Shown here: positions 49,820 through 62,913 of the stretch, piece by piece | Layout of the letters: each line of letters begins with the position of its first letter | Numbering within the stretch: position 1 is the first letter of the stretch | NCBI GenBank assembly: GCA_950295325.1 | Contig: OX485809.1 | Location: 15,436,001 to 15,500,000, forward strand | Length of the DNA stretch: 64,000 bases | Source of the DNA: Polytrichum commune | Taxonomy: Eukaryota > Streptophyta > Polytrichopsida > Polytrichales > Polytrichaceae | Reading direction: 5' to 3' | Notes under the pieces: generated by a model | Databases searched by the model: none | What the model was told of the DNA's origin: nothing | Seen by the model: only the letters and a program-made list of their open reading frames with translations | Program-made: the position numbers and the translations under genes

Positions 49820-51883
49820 CTATCTACGATTGGAAAGTACTGAGTCACTCCAAGATAAGAAGAAATCACGGGTAGCATTGGGTAGACCTGCGTGCATATA
49901 CCAACCACCACATTCAACTATTAATGAGTTCACATAAGGTAAGGTGGTCTGAAATGAATCCTCTTATCTCTACACCCACTTCTCCTAGAATATTAAATCC
50001 AGTAATGTGAGGTGGGTAGCAAATCCAAAGCGAGGCTATAGCCACTGTCTTCATACTTTTTGAAGTACATATGAAATATCTATTCAAAGTGAAGTTTCTG
50101 TAGTGCCAAACCCCATCCCCTGCCTGGTGCCTATTGAACCTGGCTTTAATGACAAATTTTGAGCACATAGTCCAATCTCTTTTAAAAACATGTCAACTCT
50201 TAGATCCACACCTTACCACACTGATTAAAACTAACCGAATTAAGCCCGCTTCTCAACAAACCCAAAAGGAGAGAAATGTTTAGCTTCATCTGATTACTAA
50301 CTGAAGTATACAACCATGCACGTACCTTGCACTACATCTCTCAATACAGTAGTTGGATCAAACTCGCCTTCTACCAGTCTGTATATATCCAACAACTGCC
50401 CCATCCCAACAAACATTGTCAGCTATGAGAAGCTAGGTTGTTGCCATTTGTGAAATTCAACAAAAAAATGTATTGCAACTCAAATCAGTAGCACCAACTA
50501 ACCATTACTGTATTTAGAATCTTAGTTTCATAATCAATATATGTACAGAATCCCAAAGCTTGATAATACATGAAAGTGGGATGTACATATAGATAAATAG
50601 ATAAATAGATAAATTCTAGCGTATAGATGCGAATTCCAAAATTCCAAAATACCTCGCGAATGTGTAATCTGGAGTCTTCTGTAAACGCCATCAGAAGTTG
50701 CTGGCGCAAAGCTGCATCAGTGGCAACAACCCGGGCGCCATCTTTTATTGTGTCGGTCAGGTCAAGCTTTCCACCAGCTGGTTTTCTCGGCCTACCATTT
50801 CTGTGCCCACAAAACAAAGTAAATAATTAGTTACACTTTTGAAATTGTCCATAGTTACAGATACCCAAGCCCGCATTATGAAACATTTGAACAAAACTCA
50901 AAGACAATAGGGACTAACTAAAGAACTTAAATAGCAAGCATGATATGCAAAACTTTACAATGCATTTAACATATTTAGTTCACCACAAAATACCCGTTGC
51001 CATTTGTGGGTTGTTCAGAGTCCTTCAATGGAACATTACGATTCATCATGGTAACTTGCTCCCTTGCCAGCACAATCAAGTTCTCAAGTCTTTTCCACTG
51101 AAAAAGACCATCCCTGAATAACACCTGTTCCACGCCAGACCTCAATTAAAACAAAACAGCAGAAAGGCATCCTCAAGCTCTCTTGTAACCACATGTCCGT
51201 CTTTTCAAGTGAAACATCCAATTGGATCCTTTCCTTGGAAGTCTCTACATGAAGACAATATACTGGAATAAGATAACCAAAAGTCATACAACAAAGTCAT
51301 CAATTTCAACATACTACTTTATTCCCAAACTAGGTCGTAAAAAATCACTTGTGGAAGTATACCTGCACGAGTCGTTCTCTCAAGGCCGGATCTGGGTCTG
51401 TCAAAAGTCGCTTCGCAACATACGGATATGCTACCTGCAACCAACAAACATAGAATTGAGCATTCTAGTGATCTTCCAGCAAGAGTTCATCTGGAAAATG
51501 TAGGGCAAAGCATTTCTACTACTTTTTGGTCAGGGCCGCTCAGTCACATAGTTTGTTTGCTTACAAAAGTTGCCACATAAAGAAATTGCTTTGCAAATTT
51601 ACTCAAGCCTACAATCTATGTTCCCTAAGCAAGGAGGAGGTGCGTACCTCCAGAAACTTGAAATCTGGTTGAAGTGTTAAGCAAATTCCTTCTTGTGTCA
51701 GCAACGATCGAATGACTAACGAAAACCTCTCGGGAATACGGATTGGGTACTGGTATACAAGCTGATTGAACTTTCCTGCAAAAAAAAGACCCACTTCGTT
51801 GAGCTGCAACTACATTCATTATCCACAGTGTGTCAATCAGAAATTGTTGAGAGTGTTGATCATAAAGTTAACTAGGCACAAAG

Positions 51884-51926
<43 letters not shown>

Positions 51927-54900
51927 CCGATGTTGCCACCAACGTGAACTATGGTGTTGCTTAAATTTCAAGTTAGTCTAATTTTATATGTAATTCCAAA
52001 ACAGACATCACAAGTATAAGAGGGACGTTGAAGAATAGTGCCTCCTTCCAAAAGTTAACACCTTGAACAGGTGTGGACAAGCTGGGCCGCACCTAATCTC
52101 CCCAAAGAGCAAGCCCCTAAATTCCCGAATGGTTGGTTGAAAATATCCGATTCACTTGGATACCCTCCCTATGGTTAGTTAGACCATAATGGTAGGGTGC
52201 ATTGGAGATCAAGTACAAAGAAGGTCTCCCACTGACTCTAAATGCTGCAACCAATACCAATTATGGTGTTGCTTCATCTTCAAGTTAGTCTAATCCTGTG
52301 TAACTCTAACAAAGATCACAAGAATTAGAGGCATTGAAAAATACTGCCTACTTTCAAAGGTGCACACCTTGAATGGGTGTGGACAAGCTGGCCTGCACCT
52401 AATCTCCCCCAAGAGCAAGCCCCCGGGATCCTACGTAGTTGGTTGAAAATATCCAATTCAACCAGATATCCTCACTGTAAGATTAGGTGGACCATAGTGG
52501 TAGGGTGCATTGGATATCAAGTGCTAGGAAGGTCATCCCTCCAAGCACTATTCCAGTCTTAGGCAGTTTAACTTCAGGGCTCCCATGCGATCCAGGTTAG
52601 GGCCTTGGATTTGGTAGACTCTCGTGTCATGAATCGATTGCTTAAAATTTTCCTCAAAAAATTTGAAAAAGCTAGAGTGGAGACAAATAGATGTTTCTGA
52701 CACGCACCAGTGACAGTTCGGAAATTGAAGTCAGCCAAGCCCTTGCCAGTTGAGTTCTGCCAGATAGCCTCAAGAGCTGGCACAATTGGCGTGACATCAG
52801 TGCCAGGAGAGAGAAAGCCAAGCCTAGTGAAATCTCTTGCCATCTCCATGTAGTCTTCATTGACAGCATGTACAACCGCATCAATCAGTATCTGCTTGTT
52901 CCTCTGCTCTCACAAGGAAAGAAATTATTAGACTCAATTCAAAAATCACAAAATAGTGTCTCTTTGACTGCAGGCTGTTGCCTCAATTAAGAGGTGGATC
53001 TTTCTAGCGGCCGTAACCAGGGCAACTTGATTGCCAGTTGCTCCTCCCCTATTAGACTACCCCTCGGGATGCAAAAGTTTTAAGATGACTGGTTGACTTG
53101 GTGACCCCCACTATGATTAGGTGAATCATCGCAAGTAACACTAGCATGGCTCAGTGAAGAATAAAACCCACACGACTTGCAAGGTAGAGACGAAATCACT
53201 AATGTGCAAATCAATTTGAGAATCTTGGGTGTGGCTCTAAATATCAGGTCATATCAAACAGCGGATCACTGTTGCAAATCTCAGCATACAAGTCCAACAT
53301 TCTATCCATGGTTTGACATTTTACTAAGAAACTAAACATGTTTCAGATGAAGGATATACTTTGAACTTGGTAATTCAACCCTTGAGTAATTGTTTTCTAA
53401 TGGACATTGTAGCAACCACTTCCGACACCCCCTCCCCCCCCCAAATTCCTTCTACTGTAGGTGACTTTTATTTACCTGGCTTAGTTCTGCGACATTTCCA
53501 AAATCCACATAGGCAATGCGGCCATCACGCATGGCAAATATATTTCCAGGATGAGGGTCACCATGAAAGAGACCAAACTCTAGTAATTGCCGTAGGGCAG
53601 CACTGACTCCAACTGTTATAAAAGCCTCAACATCAATACCTGCATCTTTGATTCCCTGCACATACCATGTTGACAGCTCAGCAACAGCTGGAATATTGAT
53701 CTAAAGAAATGCTTCGTGTGGATGGTCACAATACATAGAGGTGGACAATATATGAACAATATATACCAAGCTTGATGCAAGGCAACCTTGACTACACAGA
53801 TAATAGGTAAAGGTGAACGATATATGAACAACACATATCAAGGTTCATTCGAGCAAATCCTGACTACACAGATAATATGTAGAGGTGAACAATATATGAA
53901 CAATATATACCAAGGATGATGGAAGCAAACCCTCACTACACATATAACATGGCATCCAAGACATTTAATATGCCAGGGATTCCCCAAACTCTAAAGCAAC
54001 CAGAGTTTCCAGATCTATAATTGAAGTTGAGAATAAACTGAGATTTGAAATTAGATATTTATGAAGCTCAGTTGCCGAAATAAAAACCTGGGGGTCGGTG
54101 CATCGGATTCCATCAATCCACTCCATCACAAGCACACGCTGGCCACTTAGTTTCTTATATACAAGTGGGATTTTAACTGTTGAAGAAACCTTGAAGTTCT
54201 CATAAAAGTCTTCAATGTTACGTGCCTCCTGCAAAATGATGAATGGAAATCTGAAACGCTTAGTCACATTCATGAGTATGCAATAAGAGCACAGTCCTTT
54301 ATTGTTGAGCTGATCCAAGAGGATAGATAAGAGTGAAGAAGAGTGGCTTACCAGAGTGTAGTCAAGCTCTTCAAGAAGTTTTTCACCAAACTCATCGACA
54401 ATAAGTTCTGCATTGCAACCGAGCTTCTGAACACTGTAGAAATTCAAGAGAGATGCCAAATTTCGGAACAAGAACAGATCCCTGTATATTATTGGTTCAA
54501 TATTTGGTCTTTGAACCTGCAAACAACAAGAATAATATTTTAATATAATCTGAACACCATGGAGGAAGCAGCCAGCATTTTTCTCCCAAAAAAGTTCATT
54601 TTCACCAGATTAACGTTCTGAATTCAGTAGCAATAGTGCACCTACTTTGTCAACTTGCTCTGGGAACTTATGTTTTGACATTCTCTTGCTGCCAAGATAC
54701 AGTAGGGCGAAAAGAGAACATTACAAAATTAGCAATCAACTGGTAACCACCTCAAATGTATTTTTCTTAAAACATGAAAACTATTTGTAGATAATTATGT
54801 GAGAATTAATACTACCTAAAGAATGCAATTGTTCTGTAAACCACCTTTATGGCAACTTCCTCGCCGGTGCTGCGAAGTGTTCCCCGATAGACCTGACCTA

Positions 54901-57900
54901 GGCTCGCAGCAGCAATTGGAGAAGCTGATAGCTTACTAAATATTTGTTCGAGTGGCATCCCCATTTCTTCTTCTATAATCTTAAAGGCTATCTGTACAGA
55001 CACATGCAAAAAAAGCATTATGATTCTTCAAAATTGGACATGGGTTTTGACAAGCATCTACATAGACGAACCATGAAAGTCCCAATACATGAAGTTGCTC
55101 AATACAACATTATTTAGACATATCAGCAAGAAGTAGTAATATCTTAACAGAACCAAGTTGAAGAGAGTGCATACCTCATTTGCAAATGCAGGTACATCAT
55201 CCTGTAAGACACAAAGCTCATTCATGTAATCCTCCCGAATAATATCTGGTCTATTTGCTAGCACCTGCACAAGGTGACAAACACGTAACCATCAAAATCA
55301 GCAACCAAATTTTGCGCCATCATGAAAGACGTTTGACTGAAGGTCAACTGACAGGAATAGCCATGCACAGTAGTCATAACAATATTGATATATATACATT
55401 AGCAATAATGTTATGACTGTATGTTTATTTCGGATACAATTCGGGTCTATGTACCATCCACGAATCTTCACACTTAAGTTACCAGTATAGCTGGACTAGT
55501 ATATATATGAATGCATGGCCTCAATATATAGTATCAGTATTGATATCAAAGAACCTACCCGCCCAACATCATAATTGTACTACCAGTCAGATATTGATAC
55601 ATTGCAAGATAAGAGAATCTTTGTATACCCGAGTCATTATTTGGGTCAATAGGTACCATCCTAATACAATATTGATACCAGGGTAGCTTTACCTAGGTCA
55701 GAAGACTCTTGGATGGTATTTAGACCTGAATGGTATTTAAAACAAAAAGATCCTTAAATATCCATAACCTATTGGAGTCAGAAAAATGTGAGAGTCCCAT
55801 CTATATTCCCAAGTGGTATAAAAAAAATTGTGATAACAGTCCAACACTGGTGATGAATTACTTGTCCAGCTTTGATGAAAGAGGGGCCCAACTCGCAAAG
55901 AAGATTCCGAAGCTGGGCAGCTCGGAGTGGAACCATTTCTTCCCCTCGCCCAACAAGGCAATCGTAAGAGAGGTTTGCCCAATAAAATCCCAATCTGCTG
56001 ATGATCTCAAAACCTCGACTGACTACCGAAAACAAAGCGCCGGGAGACTCCAACACTGTTTGTCGTACCTGTTCAAAGACAAAGTAATCAACTATTACGA
56101 CAACAAATTCCATGCAAATTGAGCACTCCATGCAAATTGAGCACAAACACAGATAAGAACACTTTACATGCTTCTGCAATCTACTATACCGCAAATATAT
56201 TGATCCACTCTTCATTTCCATGACATTTGGAATCCACTTCCTCCTTTGAATCCAAATTCATCAGTCTCATCAAGTTAGGTTTCTGATGGCATCTGACACA
56301 CATTTGTCGCAGGTCATCACACAAATTCTTCACCACTCAGAAATTCATTACACAGTCTTTGTCCATCTTCTCAGGTCAAAAGCCTGATCATCCACTCTAC
56401 TACCACACTATGTGCCATTCAACACCTAAACAAACAAATTTGTACAAAAACACTCAAAGAATAATTGATTGAGTATCTTTCTACATTTTAGGAAATGCAA
56501 CTTGCCAGAAACTATCTGATACTACCTACTTCTTCCTCCAATTCAGGTTACCATTAATTTATTTTGCTGATGAAAGTAGTCCAATAGTTTCTCAATAATT
56601 TGAAAATTGCACCACGTCCTCTTACGAATTTCATGAGGCCTTTGCAACGTCAGATAGTTCCAGGCAACAATTTTATTCAAATCCAATAAAATTCAAGTAA
56701 CACCTGGCCCAATTGCCTAATGGGTTTGATGTGAGTAATGTTGTGATAGGAAGAATCTTAAAGATTTGGAAGGAATTCAAATCACGAGTAAGCATGCAAA
56801 TCTACTCACCCTTCTGGAGTGTACCTATTTCCTTGAGTACTGACAAAATAATTTACTTCATTCAAACAAAATTGTTACAAGCAAGAAGACAAATAAGAGT
56901 TTTGTGGCTAAACATAGGCTACCAATGTTGCTTCTATAGTGATGTGTATATGCTCCAATGCAAATTCTCTAAGAGGGGTAAACCATACATGTGCCCATAC
57001 ACCCAAAACACCAAAATGTTAGTGTGTGTAACAGCATGTGTTTGCAGTTGACCCAATTGGTATCTCTATCACTAAAAGAGAATGCATAAAGAATTCAAAA
57101 CCACAACACACACATGTTGTTGTCATGCACTCATGTTGCCATGGTGTATTTTAAAACTCCAATCATTTTGTGAGGAGAAGAGTCCTAAAGGAATTGGAAG
57201 GAATTGTCATCATGAGGTAAGGATGAAACCTTTCTGGAATATATTTCCTGAAGGGGATGACATCAATTTGTGAGTGATAGGAAGATATCTAGAGAATTGA
57301 AAGGATCAATTCTCATCAAAAGAAAATTCCTTCCAATTCTGCAAACATACTCACCCTTTCTGGATTGGTATTACCTTAAGGGATAACATCATTTTGAGAA
57401 TGAGGGTATAATTCCTAATGAATTCGAAGCAAGTGTCATCATGAGTAAGCATGTAATATACTCACCCTTTCTGGAATGTATTTCCTGAAGGGATCACATT
57501 ATCTTGTGCTTGAGGGGTAGAATCCTAATGAATTGAAAGAAATTCTCATCATAAGTATATTCCTTCCAATTCTGCAATACAATCAACCTCTCTAGAATGT
57601 ATTTCCTTAGGGACCGGATGACATCAATTTATGAGTGCTAGCAAGATTCCTAAAGGATTGGAAGGAATTCTCATGAAAAGAAAATTCCTTCCAATTTTGC
57701 AACCATACTCACCCTTTCTGGAGGGATGACATCATTTGAGGGCGAGAATCTTAAAGAACTAGAAGAGATTGACATCACAAGTAAGCATGCAAATTCTACT
57801 CACCCTTTCTGAAGAGTATCTCCTGAAGGGATTGCAGACACCTCGCTCCAGCTCAAGTTCCTCCATGGCACCAGTCGAAGTCGTCGTCGGCTGCGTGAGG

Positions 57901-58145
57901 CGCTCCAGCAAAATTCTCTGCGGACTGGGCATGGTGTCCACCATGCCCTTGCCATTGCTCTCCTTCCTCGTCACACCTGCAACTTTCGACACGATCCTCG
58001 TTCTCGTCCTCGACAAAGGAAATGAGGCCGGCAAGTTTATCTTTAACCTATTTGCGCCACCGCCCAGCCTCAGTCCAGAATCATGGCTCAATGCTGAGGA
58101 GGAACCGACCAAGCCTCCTTGTTGGCTTATAGATGGTGATGCCAT
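49820..58145 (-). CDS. ABC1K: Plastid-type ABC1K atypical kinase (ABC1/UbiB/ADCK family), 14 exons
   Basis: ABC1K proteins are atypical kinases; plant members sit mainly in plastids (plastoglobules) or mitochondria and affect prenylquinone metabolism and stress responses. Exons are 58145-57804, 56068-55862, 55264-55175, 54991-54845, 54516-54352, 54228-54088, 53655-53476, 52903-52708, 51775-51648, 51434-51363, 51124-50994, 50800-50653, 50422-50326 and 49887-49820. All are GT-AG, giving 703 aa. Residues 1-114 are a Ser/Arg-rich, probable transit peptide. Family features are the KxGQ motif (KAGQ, 180-183), the Ala-rich loop AAASLGQVYRG (from 240), the invariant Lys262 in VAIK, HGDPHPGN (395-402) and DFGN (415-418). 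The C-terminus ends RDFFLSWSDSVLSNRR, like plant plastid members. An upstream in-frame ATG at 58196 would add 17 residues. The exact ABC1K number cannot be fixed by eye. Confidence 0.95.
49915..50200. repeat. Dispersed repeat in ABC1K intron 13
   Basis: A diverged copy of the 41380-41660 repeat (GCAAATCCAAAGC...TAGCCACTG...AGTACATATGAAATATCTA...GTCCAATCTCTTTTAAAAACATGT). It lies between the last two ABC1K exons, so it was tolerated as an intronic insertion. Confidence 0.6.
51887..51921. repeat. (GA)n microsatellite in ABC1K intron 8
   Basis: A long uninterrupted GA dinucleotide run between ABC1K exons 8 and 9. It is likely to be length-polymorphic. Confidence 0.9.
51945..52560 (+). repeat. 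Two tandem copies of the 'GGTTGAAAATATCC' repeat, about 310 bp period
   Basis: Copies at about 51945-52245 and 52258-52555 both run ATGGTGTTGCTT...TTCAAGTTAGTCTAAT...GGTGTGGACAAGCTGG...CACCTAATCTCCCC...GGTTGGTTGAAAATATCC...GGTAGGGTGCATTGGA. They lie in ABC1K intron 8, opposite to the gene. Intergenic relatives are at 37490-37640 and 38025-38200. Confidence 0.8.
53738..53952. repeat. Three tandem units, about 71 bp, in ABC1K intron 6
   Basis: Units begin near 53740, 53811 and 53883 with (A)GGTGAACAATATATGAACAA, and each ends near ACTACACAGATAAT. They are well conserved with scattered substitutions. Confidence 0.85.
57180..57833. repeat. Tandem array of the ABC1K exon 1/intron 1 junction
   Basis: The plus-strand motif CTCACCCTTTCTGGA...TATTTCCTGAAGGGA recurs near 57233, 57352, 57465, 57590, 57709 and 57801, at a period of about 90-122 bases, with an isolated copy at 56800-56840. 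The 57801 copy is the real end of exon 1 and its donor (minus strand AGAAAGG|GTGAGT). The others lie in intron 1 and several keep the same donor-like AAAGGGTGAGTA. Confidence 0.8.
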
Positions 58146-59480
58146 GGCAGAAGATTGCAATACTACAAGGCTTCCATCAAAGGCAACAATCACCATTCAA
58201 CAAGACTCTAAACCCTCCCTCTCCTCAAATCAAACACCCCAAATGCGCGCCAAAAATTGCCGGATGGGCGTCAAAAATTGAAGTTCTAGAATAAATTGTG
58301 TTACTCACTCTCCTGCCAGAGTAGGTAGGATTAATCAATCGAGTGCACCACTCTTGACGCTGTTCTTATCAGCTTCTCATGCTTCTCTCATCAAACACTC
58401 CTTATCAAAAGCAGTCAAATTAATCACTACTCTAAACCCTCTCCTCAAATTTCAATAACCACTCCAGCAAGCTTGCCCCCGAATCAAACTATTCATAATC
58501 TCAATCTCTCCTCAAATTGGAAGTGCTATGCAGATGCCTCACTCTCCTGCCAGAGTTGGGTTAATCAGATACACGCAAAAATTGGATTCTCTTCACCATT
58601 CATTCATCGGCAGTCTAAACCGGCAATCTACTAACAATGGCAAGAGGTCTTCCCTGTTCAACGCCCCCAAATTACTCTTCCTACCAGATGGGGCCCGGAA
58701 ATGAAGTGCGGAACAAATGTGACAGAGTTAGGTGGGTTAGTCAAGTACAACACAAGATATCGGCTTCACAGAAAAGAATGTGCGACTCATAATTGCTGGT
58801 AAAATATACCAATGGGATGGGGATGACATCAACAGCAGCAGCAAGTCTCCGAGTCCCAACAATCAAACGAACGAACGAACGAATGAACGAACGAACGACC
58901 AGAGTGTGCAGCCACGTCGACGCATTAGTGCCGCGAAACTGTTAAGTGGATGGAGTGGAGGTTAGTTAAGAGTAAGTTGGTGATCCGGGAGAGGATAGGG
59001 AGTGAGTGGTTAGGAAGTGGTCCAGCCAGAAAGGGAACAGAAACTCCTCAACTTCACGCCTTCTTCAATAATCGTCATAAGTTACGCCATCGACACACAC
59101 ACAGGCTGGAGGAGGTGTCACTTGTTGGTGTGCGAGTTGAGTTAATGTAAGTAGCGAGGGAATTGTTAAAAAGTGGGTCAAAGCAGATTGGTTGCAGTGT
59201 GTCGCACTTTCCAACACAGCGATGTGCGTGTCAACAGGAGATGATTCTCTCGCTGTTTTCATCAAGCCGCTTCAAAGAAGATTGGAGCTTGACCGGGGAT
59301 TCTCAAATTGGCTTTGCCAGATTATTCTGCATGTTCTGCGGTGGACTCACGGAACAACCACGGTGCTCGTCCACGAACTTGCTGGGACTCTATTATGCGA
59401 TCATATTCCACCATGATATGTGGGAATCAGAGTTCGGGAAGTTTTTGAAGCCTTAGTGGCTAATTGCCGGTAGTTGCTAC
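58146..59480. promoter_or_regulatory. ABC1K upstream region
   Basis: It is the upstream flank of the minus-strand ABC1K gene and should hold its leader and promoter. An (ACGA)n microsatellite lies at 58862-58898. Open frames at 59163-59456 have no recognisable family. No defined promoter element is claimed. Confidence 0.45.
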
Positions 59481-60289
59481 GAAGGGTCGGATTTTTCCCA
59501 ATTTACATCGGCAAGAGCCGGTCTTTTGTAAAATCAATCGGCCAATTGCCTATATTTTCATATTTTCATTGGCCAATATCCGATTAAATGGAATTCATAT
59601 CGGCAAATATTGTTTAAAAAATGTATGAAAAGTTATTAGAAATCATTTCTTAGTACAAAATCTTGAATAAGTGAAAGAAAGGCATGTTCAAAACTTTAAA
59701 TTTGAAGAGTTAATATCCTTGGCAGGAATTGAACCTAGCAATGCCTTCACCGCTTGAAGGCCAAGGGTCCCCCAATTCTTCATAGAAGCAATTAGATTTG
59801 GTCATGGAAAGGTTGTATAATTCAAAAAGTTTTAGGTTTAGGGTACTTCCTCAAGTGCATCATCAGATGCCCCAGACAAATAGCGCTATGGATGCTTCTG
59901 GCTGAAATCCAATAACTCACAAGAAAAATCAGCTACATTTCCGGGACATTTTCTGGTCCATCGGCTAATTGCCGGAGAATTGAAATTACAGTCAGATTGC
60001 CATCCGATGGTTGGAAATTTGGACCGGCCATGAAGGGAAATCCATCGGCTGATAATGAACTAGCCGTCGGTTTTCCCCGAACATAGGTGGGAATATCCAC
60101 ATTTAATTGTCACAACATTTATTCAGTTGCTATTTAGCTCTTCCATTATATATAATGTGACAATGCTTCACTTGAATTTATCAGGATGAATCTGTTGGTA
60201 AGATAGAGTAAACATGGTATAGTTCCAAATTATATCTCACTTATTCTTGGCCTCACCCAATCAACAGTTGTACTTGGAAAATGTTATGA

Positions 60290-62095
60290 TGGTGACCCTT
60301 TTACCCATGACCCCTTTAAATTCGTGCTTGGAATGAATGCGGTTTGAACATGTGAGCTTGGGGTTAGTTTTGGACCCACTTCAGTATTCAACCCTTTGGA
60401 AGTTCGTAGTTTATTGGCTCTCTCCTGAGGGAAGAGACCTGGGGGTGGTCTCTGAAATAGGCCAAAGTTTGGCAGCCAACTGGAACTGGCCACATATGTG
60501 TTGTGATTCTAACTTGCTCTTCAAGTGGAGTCCAATTGTAATTGAGTGTTGATCTAAAGTAGTCTCTAAAATAAGCCAAAGTCTGGCCTTGGTTTGTTAG
60601 TTGGTTGGAATTAGCGACGTGTGCAAGGTAATAATAGGATGGAGCACACTTGTAACTAGCTGCTTGTTTGTATGTTCTCCAAAACCTAGGTAAGTTAGAT
60701 GTGCCTAATTTGGTTACTTATAGCATGCCCACACTAGGGCGAGTCAATGCTCCTTGGTAGCAAGAGTAGTCCCTCGTGATAGGGAAGTTCATCTCTTCTT
60801 GAAATTTACAGCTATCACTAAGGATTTTTCATCCTACTCATAATAACCTCACTAGATGAAATGCACTGCAATTTCGCATGTTCACTTCCACTACACATAA
60901 GGCATGAACTCCTATCAAGATGGAAGATCTCCCATTGTTTTGGGCTAGTCACTAGTCCTAGTGTGGGCATGCTATATTATCTTAACCGGACACCTATTTT
61001 TGAGTGTTATGTGGTTAGGTGTGGCTCCAAGAGCGGATGTCAACAAGGAGTGTATTTTAAAAGAGTTGAACTACATGCTCAAAATATGAAAATCATTCTA
61101 GGCTCATTAGTGAATCTAATTTAGGGGAGGAGAGGTTTATATGATCCTTATATGAGCACCAATATCTTCACTTTGATAATGAATAAGATATTCAATACAA
61201 GCTCCAAAAATTATGAGGAAGGTTGCTATGGCCTTGATTTGGATTTGCTAACTACTCGTACCAATCACATATTTCAAATCTTAGGAGAAGTGGGTTAGTT
61301 AGGAAAAATAACCATGCAAGACCTATCTACATGACATGCTAAGATGTAGACTTCACTACTATGGGCATATAGTCTACACTTGGAAATTCATATATTATTT
61401 TATACAATATCCAAAAACTACATGTTCAAATGTGTTATCTACATATTTTGATGTGGATAGAGAAGCCTCCAACAAATTGGGACATATTCCATCACGACAT
61501 ATGATAACCACATCTAATTGTGACCCTTACCCAAGAGCGAGCCTTATAGACTCTTTCCTAAAATGAACATGGTTTGAATATGTAGCTTAGGATCAGTTTT
61601 GGACACACCATTAGTCAACACTTTGAAAAATCATAGCTTATTCACATGGTGCCCAAAAATTACATGCCAAGATGTGTTGTATTCCTCAATTTGATGCATG
61701 AAGACTCAAGATAAGGTAAGCGGATCTCATTTTATTACTTATCTCACTTAGACGCTTATATTTGAGTGTTTTGTGGCTAGGTGTGAATTTAAAAATGAAA
61801 AGTAAAATGGCAAGTGTTTAAAAGAGAATGCATTACATGAACATAATTTGTGAATTAATTTGGGTTTAATGAGTTAGATTTGTGGGACCCTATATGATCC
61901 TTCCAGAAGGAAGTGAGTTTTGATAATGACTAAGATACTCTTATGAGCTATAAAATATATGTGGAAAATGACTAGAGTTGGATTTGGATTTGCTAATCCT
62001 GCCATATTGAACATATTGTTAATATCAAAGGAGAAGTGTGCTAGTAAAAACAAGTACCATTTTCAGATCCGTCTACCTTAAGCTTACACATGAAA
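60290..62095. repeat. Diverged tandem blocks
   Basis: The segment around GTTTGAACATGTGAGCTTGG...GTTTTGGAC at 60340-60420 recurs at 61570-61650. The segment TTTGAGTGTTATGTGGTTAGGTGTG...TTGGATTTGCTAA at 60995-61250 recurs at 61755-62000. The spacing differs, so copies have been rearranged. Confidence 0.7.
60718..60976. mobile_element. Small inverted-repeat element (TAGCATGCCCACACTAGG ends)
   Basis: TATAGCATGCCCACACTAGG near 60718 has its exact reverse complement near 60957-60976. It encodes nothing and looks like a short MITE. The target duplication is unclear (possibly TA). Confidence 0.55.
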
Positions 62096-62913
62096 GTAAT
62101 CTCTCTCTCTATATATGAACTATTATTCTAAGGGGTGAAATGTTACTAGTTAGTGGAAAAACCCGACATAATCTAATTTTTTGACACATAAAATATGGTT
62201 AATTTTATAATTATGAATAAACATACTATAAGTTAACATAATCATTTGATATATTTTAATTTCAATTTATTTTAATCATATGCAAAAAATACTATATTTT
62301 TTTATTACATAAACCTTACGAGTTGCTCAACAACTCAAGCTCGACTCAAGTCATTGTAATCATAGTCTACATGGATCAAACATTGTAGTGATGTAAAACT
62401 TGCTTGACACTCAAGGCATAATAGATGTAGATTCAGATGCACCGTCCGAAAACGACAATTCTTTACATGACATGCCAACTCTAGAATATGATACCGATGA
62501 TGATGTGCAAACTTCTACGGAAATAGGGACTCAACCTTCACAATTTATTCAAACAACAAGCTCCGCCAATTCAACACATATTACAGAAGCTGCAGAAAGT
62601 CTTTCAGACCTTGGACAACTGGCCAACTAGCATCACCTAGCTAAATTTTCCGGGTCCCTATTTGTCACTTAGCTTTAACTAGCTAGATTCACTAAACTTA
62701 GGATTCTTATTTAGCTTTAGCTAGCTACAACTTTTCCGGAACTCTCATTTTTACTCAGCTTTGATTAGCTAAAAGGTTGTGTGACATGCATATTCATTCT
62801 AAACCAGAGAGAAATCCATTCAAACAAAACCAAATAATATATATTTGGTTGTATTGCTCTCGGTTGGCTCTGTATTTTCATGTTGTTGCACAAGGAAATT
62901 GAAAGGCTTAAAA

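Noticed and set aside
50297-50325. ABC1K ending at a TAG just after exon 13
   Set aside because: A terminal exon at 49820-49887 continues in frame with the conserved family C-terminus and has proper splice sites.
59715-59770. tRNA-like stretch on the minus strand (GGTTCAATTCC next to a hairpin)
   Set aside because: The T-loop-like motif is present, but the T-stem and acceptor stem do not pair and no D-arm or sensible anticodon loop could be placed.
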